This document shows positions 1 through 6,977 of a stretch of DNA of 17,120 bases, one piece after another. Position 1 is the stretch's first letter. Each line of letters starts with the position of its first letter. The notes beneath the pieces are model-generated. The model was given only the letters and a program-made list of their open reading frames with translations, was not told the DNA's origin and searched no databases. This DNA is from Marinilabiliales bacterium (lineage in GTDB: Bacteria; Bacteroidota; Bacteroidia; Bacteroidales; F082), in contig PKSW01000323.1 in NCBI GenBank assembly GCA_002869465.1, positions 1-17,120 on the forward strand. The letters run 5' to 3'. The position numbers and the translations under genes are program-made.

Positions 1-528
1 ATCAAAATAATGCTGTTCGGCGAAGCGTTTTAACAAGGTATTTCGCTGCAACAAGGCTTTGTTATAATTGATCAGATCACCCAGGTAAACCCTGTCGAAT
101 TGCGAAATAACACTATCGATATACTTTCTCCGTGCCTCACTCCCATCATTGATCAGGTCTCGATCATAAGGGGAGATCATCACCAGCGGAATTTTACCAA
201 TATGATCTGCCAGACGGTCGTAATCTTTTTTATTTTCTTTAAAAACCTTCTTACTATTTCTTTTCTGTATGCAACTATAGAGATTATCGGTACTTTCGGC
301 ATTATTGTATCGGCCGTGGATTGCAAAAAAATCTGCGTCATGCAGAATGCTTTGTGCATCCACCGGGTTAAAATAGCTTTTGCAAAATGACAGGTAATGA
401 ATCGCATCAAGCACATTGGTTTTTCCAGCGCCGTTGTTACCTACAAAGCAATTGATCTTATCACTGAAGACCAGCTCGCTTTCCGTATAATTCTTAAAAT
501 TTACTAGGTTTAATTTCTGTAAAAACAT
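1..528 (-). CDS. recF: DNA replication and repair protein RecF, N-terminal part (cut by window edge)
   Basis: The first 176 codons of RecF, an SMC-like ATPase that loads RecA with RecO and RecR at single-strand gaps. The reading frame is open from the ATG at 526-528 to base 1 with no stop, so the C-terminal half lies outside the window. The protein begins MFLQKLNLVNFKNY, the usual RecF start. Walker A is at residues 30-37 (GNNGAGKT), followed by NVLDAIHYLSFCKSY, a strongly conserved RecF stretch. Residues around 115-125 (IPLVMISPYDRDLI) match the family's ISP-D segment. A TACTTTTG -7 element lies 18 bases upstream of the start, giving a very short leader. Nothing in the visible part looks damaged. 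Confidence 0.93.
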   Translation of the reverse strand, partial: MFLQKLNLVNFKNYTESELVFSDKINCFVGNNGAGKTNVLDAIHYLSFCKSYFNPVDAQSILHDADFFAIHGRYNNAESTDNLYSCIQKRNSKKVFKENKKDYDRLADHIGKIPLVMISPYDRDLINDGSEARRKYIDSVISQFDRVYLGDLINYNKALLQRNTLLKRFAEQHYFD

Positions 529-545
529 GCATCATTTTATTCGAT

Positions 546-553
546 CAAAAGTA
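546..553 (-). promoter_or_regulatory. -7 promoter element of recF
   Basis: Reads TACTTTTG on the minus strand, a match to the Bacteroidota TAnnTTTG -7 consensus. Transcription would start near base 541, leaving a leader of about 13 bases before the recF ATG. No TTG -33 element is present at 19 bases spacing. Confidence 0.45.
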
Positions 554-661
554 CAAATTTGTGAGATAGTAATTAGTTCTAGTTTGCTGATTAATGGAGA
601 ATGGAGTCAGCAGCTCTTTTCGGTTCGCTCGGATCGCTTACACAACCCCTCGTTCCACAAA

Positions 662-680
662 AGAGATTCCCCACATCTCT
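662..680 (-). terminator. Possible terminator hairpin downstream of ispH
   Basis: A perfect 6-bp stem (AGAGAT/ATCTCT) with a 7-base loop lies about 20 bases past the ispH stop. On the minus strand it is followed by TTTG, so the U-tract is short and the stem is weak. The adjoining TGACATTTCG at 680-689 resembles the end of the repeat at 12356-12448, so this may instead be a remnant of an intergenic repeat. Confidence 0.3.
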
Positions 681-701
681 GACATTTCGCAATCTCGACT
701 C

Positions 702-1580
702 TTAATCAAACATTTTCCGAATTTCATCTGCAATTTGTTCCAACATCCACCAGGGAGTTGAAGTGGCGCCCGTAATTCCAATGCTCATTATGCCTTCAAG
801 CCATTTTTTTTGCAATTCCTCCACCGATGATACTACATATGTGTTCTTATTCTCTGATTTGCAAATTTCGGATAACATTTTTCCGTTCGAACTTTTCTTG
901 CCTGTTACAAAAATGATCACATCATATCTTTTGGCAAACATTTTTAAGTGGGGAGCTCGTTTGGCCACCTGTCTGCAAATGGTATTTTTTCCTTTGAATG
1001 CCAATTCAGGATCCAAGCCAGTGGCTGACAATCTATGTTTTATTTCCTTCTCTATCGCATTGTAATCTTTTTCGCTTTTAGTGGTTTGCGAAAAAAGCTG
1101 CACCGGTTTTGAATAATCAATTTCATCCAAATCCTGCATGGCAGAAACTACTATAGCTTTTCCGTGTGTTTGTCCAACCAGCCCAATCACTTCCGGATGG
1201 TCTTTATTGCCGAATACAACAATTTGCCCGCCCTTTTCGTGCATTTCCTCGTAAGAGCATACGATTTTATGTTGCAGTTTTTCAACGATTATACAGGTTG
1301 CATCAATCAGTTCGATTTGATTCTCTTTGGCGATTCGGTATGTTGATGGGGGTTCGCCGTGGGCTCTTAAAAGCACTTTGGCATTTTTAATATGCTGAAG
1401 CTGATCCAAATCGATGAACTCCACACCCAGCGCTTCCAACCTCTTTATTTCTGCTTCATTGTGAACTAATTCTCCAAGGCAATAAAGTTTCTCACCTTTC
1501 GCCATTTCTTCTTCGGCAATACGGATAGAATTCGCAACGCCGAAGCAAAAGCCTGAATTTATATCGATTTCAATATTCAC
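702..1580 (-). CDS. ispH: 4-hydroxy-3-methylbut-2-enyl diphosphate reductase (IspH/LytB)
   Basis: Last enzyme of the MEP pathway. It reduces HMBPP to IPP and DMAPP using a [4Fe-4S] cluster in the cytoplasm. At 292 residues it has the usual length. The three cluster cysteines are C12 (GFCFG), C96 (DATC) and C202 (NTICRQ). Substrate-pocket residues are also present: H40 (GELVHN), H74 (RAHGE), H128 and E130 (DHPEV), S231-N232 (SSNGK) and S274 (GATSTP). The start codon is GTG. A TAATTTTG box at 1585-1592 would put the transcript start almost on the GTG, so a leaderless mRNA is possible. The gene is codirectional with porQ, whose stop lies about 100 bases upstream. cmk, which lies between the two in Porphyromonas gingivalis, is absent here. 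Confidence 0.95.
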   Translation of the reverse strand: MNIEIDINSGFCFGVANSIRIAEEEMAKGEKLYCLGELVHNEAEIKRLEALGVEFIDLDQLQHIKNAKVLLRAHGEPPSTYRIAKENQIELIDATCIIVEKLQHKIVCSYEEMHEKGGQIVVFGNKDHPEVIGLVGQTHGKAIVVSAMQDLDEIDYSKPVQLFSQTTKSEKDYNAIEKEIKHRLSATGLDPELAFKGKNTICRQVAKRAPHLKMFAKRYDVIIFVTGKKSSNGKMLSEICKSENKNTYVVSSVEELQKKWLEGIMSIGITGATSTPWWMLEQIADEIRKMFD

Positions 1581-1610
1581 AAATCAAAATTAAATAAGTT
1601 TTCTGCTTAA

Positions 1611-1632
1611 TTGAAGAATTAGGAATTCTCAA
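1611..1632. repeat. Small imperfect inverted repeat between porQ and ispH
   Basis: TTGAAGAATT and GAATTCTCAA form an imperfect hairpin around a two-base centre, with one mismatch or bulge. It lies about 50 bases past the porQ stop. No T-run follows on the minus strand, so it is not a good intrinsic terminator. Its role is unknown. Confidence 0.25.
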
Positions 1633-1681
1633 TTCAGGAAATGGTACTTTTCTAATTATCTCTGAGTTTGAGAAAGGTAAT

Positions 1682-2731
1682 TTAATTCTTGGTAAATGAA
1701 TCAAAGTCGAATGTCAGTGATATATAATTTGGAGAACCACCTGAAACCTGATAAGCAGATCGGGAATAATTTATTTTGAATTTATAAACCCGGATACCAA
1801 ATCCCCAGCTAAATCCTACCATTCCTGCCTTTTCGTTTAATTTAAGTTCTTGCCTGCGTCCGTAATTGTAACCACCTCTGAGGATAATATTTTTTCCAAT
1901 ATATATTTCACCTCCCACAATGATGTGTCTTAAAAACTGGTCAGCAAATTTGGCAGCTCCTGTTTTATATACTGGCTCACCGGTAACAGGATCCGTTCCG
2001 CCAGAAGGGTTTTGGGGATCTTCATAAGTTAAATCCCATTTCTCTATATGATCATAAATGACAGAGAAACGAAATGGAACATGTTTCAGTCGTTTGGAAA
2101 CAACATATTGCAAATCAAACGGCAAAGGACTTCTATCGCCTGACACATAAGTGCTTAATTGCGCACCTATATTGCTCGCCACCAGCGACATAGTCCAACC
2201 TGTTTTGCTTTGATAGGTTCCAGCCACATCTACAGCAATTCCAAATGAATTATAAGATTCGTAATAAGAATAAATCAACTTAGCATTTGCGCCAATTGAA
2301 AAAAGCGAGTCCAACTGACGCCCCCAACCCAGAACAAATGCAAAATCCTGTGCACTGAATGTTCCTCCTAAGGTCCCGGTTTCATCTGCATAATTAAAAG
2401 TTCCATAATCCATAAATTGGAGGGTAGCCATAAAACTACCTACTTTCTCAAAGCTATTTGCATAACTCACTCCCCCGTAATTAATTCCGGAAAAATAGTT
2501 GACGTAATTCAAAGCGATACTATTATCATAACTTGTGTTGATCAATGATGGATTATTAAACCCCAGGTTGATATCACTATCAGCAATTGAGGTTACATTT
2601 CCTCCCAGCGCAGCCGTACGTGCAGCAATAGGCATTTGCAAGAAAGAATAACTGTATTTTCCACCAATTTGTCCGTAAACAGCCGAAAAGCTTAATAAAA
2701 TACTAAAAGAAAGGATATATATTTTTCTCAC
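1682..2731 (-). CDS. porQ: Type IX secretion system protein PorQ, outer-membrane beta-barrel
   Basis: PorQ is an outer-membrane FadL-like barrel. In Porphyromonas it works with PorU/PorV/PorZ in the attachment complex that cleaves and anchors T9SS cargo at the cell surface. A signal peptide spans residues 1-20 (MRKIYILSFSILLSFSAVYG, then QIGG). It is followed by the PorQ/PorV-type segment SFLQMPIAARTAALGG at about 29-44 and NPSLI. The rest is alternating hydrophobic strands typical of a barrel, ending in an aromatic terminal strand (YISLTFDFDSF). The 349-residue length fits the family. The start codon is GTG; no ATG nearby keeps the signal peptide. The family call rests on the N-terminal motif, the length and the ispH linkage; a related PorV-family barrel is the main alternative. 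Confidence 0.85.
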   Translation of the reverse strand: MRKIYILSFSILLSFSAVYGQIGGKYSYSFLQMPIAARTAALGGNVTSIADSDINLGFNNPSLINTSYDNSIALNYVNYFSGINYGGVSYANSFEKVGSFMATLQFMDYGTFNYADETGTLGGTFSAQDFAFVLGWGRQLDSLFSIGANAKLIYSYYESYNSFGIAVDVAGTYQSKTGWTMSLVASNIGAQLSTYVSGDRSPLPFDLQYVVSKRLKHVPFRFSVIYDHIEKWDLTYEDPQNPSGGTDPVTGEPVYKTGAAKFADQFLRHIIVGGEIYIGKNIILRGGYNYGRRQELKLNEKAGMVGFSWGFGIRVYKFKINYSRSAYQVSGGSPNYISLTFDFDSFTKN

Positions 2732-2783
2732 AAATACCGGATTGATTAACGAAATAACGGTGGATAAAACAAAATATTATAAG

Positions 2784-3512
2784 CTAATTGATTTTAGTAA
2801 CTGACCCGCTTCCTGAAATGGAAGTTTTAACCGAAGGGTCGCCTGAATACTTGACATCGCCACTGCCTTTGACTGTAACTTTCAGATCATTTAAAGCATT
2901 GATACCGGTATTCCCTGAGCCATTTATCTTTATATCGGCCTGGTATGCCTGCAGCATGGCTGCCCGAACGTCCCCGGAACCGTTGATGACGATATCTGCA
3001 TCTTTTGCAGATCCACTGATCATGACATTTCCTGATCCATTGATTTCAATTTTCAGGTCGTTGGTGAATACATCAGTTGTAATATTACCCGATCCGTTAA
3101 TTTTCATTTCGAAATCATCACTATGCAATTCATCTATCACTGTAATATCAGCGCTGCCATTCAATTTGATGTAAGAAAGTGATGCAGTTGTAATATCAAT
3201 ATATATGGGATAGTTGCTACTAATGCATGGATCGGCATCGATGATCAGCTTACCGCGCCGAATATCTGTACGGATGATATCCAGCAAATTTTCCTGTGCT
3301 GAAATATCAATGGATGCCTGATCGCCGATATGAATGACCACATCAGCATCGATATCAATCTCCAATTCCGAGAAAGCCTCCAATTCTCTTGTTTCATCAG
3401 CTTCTACTCCTTCTCCTTCTATGCAAATACCGCATGACGACAACAGAAATATAATCAACGTGATAGCCCCAACATATTTCATGACCTGGAAATTCAAATC
3501 TATCTTTTTCAT
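2784..3512 (-). CDS. GIN-domain (DUF2807) lipoprotein
   Basis: A secreted lipoprotein with a head GIN domain, a family common in Bacteroidota and annotated as a putative autotransporter adhesin; its molecular role is not established. A hydrophobic signal segment ends in lipobox LSSC with the lipidated cysteine at residue 27. Seven modules follow, centred on NGS/NGSG/KGSG/SGSG at residues 118, 139, 158, 177, 197, 215 and 233. They are spaced 18-21 residues apart, as expected of a right-handed beta-solenoid. A second ATG (base 3482, residue 11) gives a more normal signal peptide (MKYVGAITLIIFLLSSC) and may be the true start. The gene lies only 8 bases after the aconitase stop and has no room for its own promoter, so the two are probably cotranscribed. 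No mechanistic link to aconitase is known to me. Confidence 0.85.
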   Translation of the reverse strand: MKKIDLNFQVMKYVGAITLIIFLLSSCGICIEGEGVEADETRELEAFSELEIDIDADVVIHIGDQASIDISAQENLLDIIRTDIRRGKLIIDADPCISSNYPIYIDITTASLSYIKLNGSADITVIDELHSDDFEMKINGSGNITTDVFTNDLKIEINGSGNVMISGSAKDADIVINGSGDVRAAMLQAYQADIKINGSGNTGINALNDLKVTVKGSGDVKYSGDPSVKTSISGSGSVTKIN

Positions 3513-3520
3513 AGAGATCT

Positions 3521-5788
3521 TTATGATTGATTATGTGCTTTGATAAGGTTCAGTGCACTTCCCGCCTTAAACCATTCTATCTGGCTTTTGTTATAGCTAT
3601 GCTCAGTGAGTATTTCGTCACTGGTTCCATCATTGTGATGCATTACCACTTTTAATGGTTTACCGGGTGTAAAATCAGTCAGTCCCAATACATCAAATGT
3701 GTCGTCTTCCCTGATTTTGTCATAATCAGCTTTATTGGCAAATGTTAAAGCAAGGACACCCTGTTTTTTCAAGTTTGTTTCATGAATACGGGCAAACGAC
3801 CTTACCACAACTACTTTAACCCCGAGAAACCTTGGTTCCATGGCTGCATGCTCACGCGATGAACCTTCTCCATAATTCTCGTCACCAATGATCACTGATC
3901 CATATCCGGCATCGCGGTATGCCTGCGCCGCTTCGGGCACCGGAACATATGTTTCTGTAAGGGCATTTTTCACCGAATTGGTCTGCTCATTAAAATAATT
4001 GACTGCCCCAATCAACAGATTTTGTGAAATATTCTCCAAATGACCTCTGAACCTTAACCAGGGCCCAGCCATCGAAATATGGTCCGTTGTGCATTTGCCT
4101 TTGGCTTTTATCAACAGTTTCAATCCTTTATAATCTTGTCCGTCCCATGCCTGAAAAGGTGATAACAACTGCAACCTTTCAGATGTTGGATCGACAATCA
4201 CATCTATTCCGCTACCATCAGCAGCAGGTGCCTGGTAGCCTGCATCTTCAACCGCAAATCCTTTGGGTGGATAAACTATGCCTTCAGGTTCTTCAAGTTT
4301 TACCTGCTCTCCGTCAGCATTTATTATATAGTCTGTTAGCGGGTTAAAATTCAACCTTCCTGCAATCGTATAGGCCATTACCAATTCCGGGGAAGTTACA
4401 AAAGCATAGGTATTGGGATTGCCATCGTTTCGCTTGGCAAAATTCCTGTTGAATGATGTGATGATCGAATTCTTATGCTGATCTTTCACTTCTTTGCGGT
4501 TCCATTGTCCGATACAAGGCCCACAGGCATTGGCCAGCACGGTAGCACCAATATCTTCAAACTGTTGAATCAGACCATCACGTTCAATGGTATATCGCAC
4601 CTGTTCCGAACCCGGTGTAATTAACAGATCAGTTTTTACTTTTAGCTTTTTCTCGGCCGCTTGCCTTGCGAGCGAGGCTGCCCGCGTAATATCTTCATAA
4701 GATGAGTTGGTACATGAACCAATCAGCCCGGCTTCGAGTTCTAGAGGCCAGTCATTCTTTTTAGCTGTATCTGACATTTCTGAAACAGTCGTTCGTAAAT
4801 CCGGTGTGAAAGGACCATTGATAGCAGGCTCCAGGGTGGAAAGGTCAATTTCAATCACCTGATCAAAATACTGCGATGGATTGGCATATACTTCATCATC
4901 ACCCGTAAGATGCTCTTGAATTTCAGCAGCAAGTGCAGCTATGTCTAACCTGCCGGTTTGTTTCAGGTATTCGGCTGCATGATCATCAAATCCGAAAGTG
5001 GAAGTGGTTGCGCCAATTTCGGCACCCATATTACATATAGTGGCTTTTCCCGTGGCGGAGAGGCTTCTGGCACCTTCCCCAAAATATTCAACAATGGCAC
5101 CTGTACCGCCTTTTACGGTGAGGATGTCGGCTACTTTCAGGATCACATCTTTTGACGAAGTCCAGCCACTTAATTTTCCAGTCAGTTTTACACCGATTAT
5201 TTTTGGAAATTTAAGCTCCCAAGGCATACCTGCCATTACATCCACAGCATCGGCCCCACCTACACCGATGGCCAGCATGCCCAATCCGCCGGCATTGGGC
5301 GTATGCGAATCGGTTCCGATCATCATACCACCTGGTAATGCATAGTTTTCGAGCACTACCTGGTGAATAATCCCGGCACCGGGTTTCCAGAAACCCAAGC
5401 CGTATTTATTTGAAACCGAAGCCAGGAAATCATATACTTCCTTATTGGTGTAATTTGCCGTTTCAAGATCTTCTTTTGCACCCGATTGTGCCTGAATAAG
5501 ATGATCACAATGCACTGTTGATGGGACTGCTACTTTTGCTTTTCCGGCCTGCATAAACTGAAGCAAAGCCATTTGTGCTGTTGCATCTTGCATAGCAACC
5601 CGATCAGGTTTAAAATCGACATAGGATACTCCCCTTTTAAACTCCTGAGTTGGATCACCCTCGTCAAGATGGGTGTATAATATTTTCTCTGTAAGTGTTA
5701 ATGGTTTGTTCAGAACCTTTCTTGCTGCTTTTATTCGTTTGGGCATTTCAGCATAAAACCCTTTTATCATTTCAATATCAAATGCCAT
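3521..5788 (-). CDS. acn: Aconitate hydratase (mitochondrial-type aconitase)
   Basis: Interconverts citrate and isocitrate in the TCA cycle with a [4Fe-4S] cluster. At 755 residues it matches the mitochondrial-type family rather than the longer AcnA (about 890) or the domain-swapped AcnB. The catalytic domains cover about 1-480. They include VHCDHL at 92-97, GTDSHTPN at 158-165, and cluster ligands C359 (GSCTNSSYED), C422 and C425 (NACGPCIGQW). The arginine-rich SFNRNFAKRNDGNP lies at 445-458. The swivel domain (about 555-690) carries GEGSSREHAA at 640-649 with the catalytic serine and arginine. No key residue is missing. The ATG start is followed by a typical N-terminus. A TACTTTTG box 79-86 bases upstream is the probable promoter. 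It leads an apparent operon with the GIN lipoprotein. Confidence 0.96.
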   Translation of the reverse strand: MAFDIEMIKGFYAEMPKRIKAARKVLNKPLTLTEKILYTHLDEGDPTQEFKRGVSYVDFKPDRVAMQDATAQMALLQFMQAGKAKVAVPSTVHCDHLIQAQSGAKEDLETANYTNKEVYDFLASVSNKYGLGFWKPGAGIIHQVVLENYALPGGMMIGTDSHTPNAGGLGMLAIGVGGADAVDVMAGMPWELKFPKIIGVKLTGKLSGWTSSKDVILKVADILTVKGGTGAIVEYFGEGARSLSATGKATICNMGAEIGATTSTFGFDDHAAEYLKQTGRLDIAALAAEIQEHLTGDDEVYANPSQYFDQVIEIDLSTLEPAINGPFTPDLRTTVSEMSDTAKKNDWPLELEAGLIGSCTNSSYEDITRAASLARQAAEKKLKVKTDLLITPGSEQVRYTIERDGLIQQFEDIGATVLANACGPCIGQWNRKEVKDQHKNSIITSFNRNFAKRNDGNPNTYAFVTSPELVMAYTIAGRLNFNPLTDYIINADGEQVKLEEPEGIVYPPKGFAVEDAGYQAPAADGSGIDVIVDPTSERLQLLSPFQAWDGQDYKGLKLLIKAKGKCTTDHISMAGPWLRFRGHLENISQNLLIGAVNYFNEQTNSVKNALTETYVPVPEAAQAYRDAGYGSVIIGDENYGEGSSREHAAMEPRFLGVKVVVVRSFARIHETNLKKQGVLALTFANKADYDKIREDDTFDVLGLTDFTPGKPLKVVMHHNDGTSDEILTEHSYNKSQIEWFKAGSALNLIKAHNQS

Positions 5789-5866
5789 GATGTGAAGTTA
5801 ATTTTCGTAAGTATTTTGAAAAATGAATGCCTGAATCTTGTTGAAAACTGACATTATAATCTGATA

Positions 5867-5874
5867 CAAAAGTA
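5867..5874 (-). promoter_or_regulatory. -7 promoter element of acn
   Basis: Reads TACTTTTG on the minus strand, matching TAnnTTTG. Transcription would begin near 5860 and leave a leader of about 70 bases. The nearest upstream TTG is 31 bases away, too far for a standard -33 element, so only half of the promoter is supported. A small AGCGCT palindrome lies just upstream at 5883-5888. Confidence 0.4.
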
Positions 5875-5920
5875 TGAATTTTAGCGCTTAAAAAAGAAAC
5901 ACCTGCAACAAATCCCTGAT

Positions 5921-6877
5921 CTATTCCACCAGTCCCCTGCCTATTTTATTGATTTTCCCCTCCGACTTAAATTCGCTGATCAGTTTATCCAGCACACCGT
6001 TCACAAATACTTTACTATTTGCAGTGCTGAAATATTTAGCCAGCTCAATATACTCGTTCAGCGTTACTTTTAACGGAATAGTTTCCATTTCCTGCAACTC
6101 AATAATGGCCATTTTTAAAAGAATGATGTCCATTAAAGGAATCCGGTCGTATTCCCAGTTCTTAGTCCTTGATTTGATAATTTCCGTTCCTTCTTCATCC
6201 CTAAGTATAGACTTTCTGAATAAGGTTTTAACGAATGCCAGGTCTTCGTTTGCATTTTTGTATTCTTTATAAATACCCGGCATAGTTGTATCTTTGGTAA
6301 AATCCATTGAGATTGTTTCAAAGAACTTGATCAGCAATAAATTTACCAGGTCGTATCCATCAACAAAATAGATACTTTTCTCTTCATAGAAGAATTTCAG
6401 TGATTCGAAATTTGGCAATAATTGGTCAACGATCTGGATCATCAACTTTTTATCCTCCTCAATGGAAGGATTTTTTGTCGACATATATTTTTTATAAAAA
6501 GGAGTTTCACGCAGTTCTGCATAAAACTTTCTAATCATTTCCTGTTCATCGGTCCAGTTTATTTTATACGTTTCCTCCAAACGATGAAAGCTTCTGTTGG
6601 CATCAAGCAATTTAAAAACCTCATTTTCAACAAATTTCAAATTTGGATCCAGATCTTCATCGGTTGGATAGAACTTCTTTTTATTCTGCTCAAGCCGTTC
6701 TTCGGCAAATTTTCGCACTTCAATCAGAAAAGAAAGCTGGGAGATAAAAAGTTCATATAATTTATTGATGGATGAGAGAAGGTCTCTTTCAGCATCGGGG
6801 AGTTGCTCCTGCGCCCCTGTGTACCAAGAATAAAGCGACTGAAGTACTTTAATCCTTAGATGTCTACGATATAACAT
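5921..6877 (-). CDS. nusB: Transcription antitermination factor NusB, long Bacteroidota form
   Basis: NusB binds boxA RNA with NusE (S10) and supports rRNA antitermination. E. coli NusB has 139 residues; this one has 318, as in other Bacteroidota. The N-terminal helix (MLYRRHLRIKVLQSLYSWY) and the C-terminal helices at about 241-300 (WEYDRIPLMDIILLKMAIIEL, IPLKVTLNEYIELAKYFS, FVNGVLDKL) are canonical NusB. The roughly 180 residues between them form a mostly helical, charged insert with no motif I recognise. The ATG start is supported by the promoter 42 bases upstream. It appears monocistronic: acn starts about 130 bases downstream with its own promoter box. Confidence 0.9.
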   Translation of the reverse strand: MLYRRHLRIKVLQSLYSWYTGAQEQLPDAERDLLSSINKLYELFISQLSFLIEVRKFAEERLEQNKKKFYPTDEDLDPNLKFVENEVFKLLDANRSFHRLEETYKINWTDEQEMIRKFYAELRETPFYKKYMSTKNPSIEEDKKLMIQIVDQLLPNFESLKFFYEEKSIYFVDGYDLVNLLLIKFFETISMDFTKDTTMPGIYKEYKNANEDLAFVKTLFRKSILRDEEGTEIIKSRTKNWEYDRIPLMDIILLKMAIIELQEMETIPLKVTLNEYIELAKYFSTANSKVFVNGVLDKLISEFKSEGKINKIGRGLVE

Positions 6878-6918
6878 AATGGGCAGAAATTTATATGAAC
6901 TTTGATTTATATTTTCTG

Positions 6919-6948
6919 CAAAAATAATTTATTAAATGGTTTACACAA
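6919..6948 (-). promoter_or_regulatory. Promoter of nusB (TTG-N19-TATTTTTG)
   Basis: On the minus strand a -33 TTG (6948-6946) is followed after exactly 19 bases by TATTTTTG (6926-6919). This is the consensus layout for the primary Bacteroidota sigma factor. Transcription would start near 6914, giving a leader of about 35 bases. It is one of the two best promoters in the window. Confidence 0.7.
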
Positions 6949-6977
6949 GCCGTTTTTCGCTGAAAATGAGAAGTAAT

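Noticed and set aside
100..416. Open frames of 78 and 96 codons on both strands
   Set aside because: They are out-of-frame shadows of recF, whose true minus-strand frame is open through the window edge with a Walker A motif.
4998..5345. 115-codon plus-strand open frame
   Set aside because: Antisense to the conserved aconitase core; its residue pattern mirrors the opposite strand.
5881..5895. Palindrome AGCGCT with an adjacent A/T run as a nusB terminator
   Set aside because: The stem is only 6 bp with no loop, and the T-run on the minus strand lies before it rather than after it.
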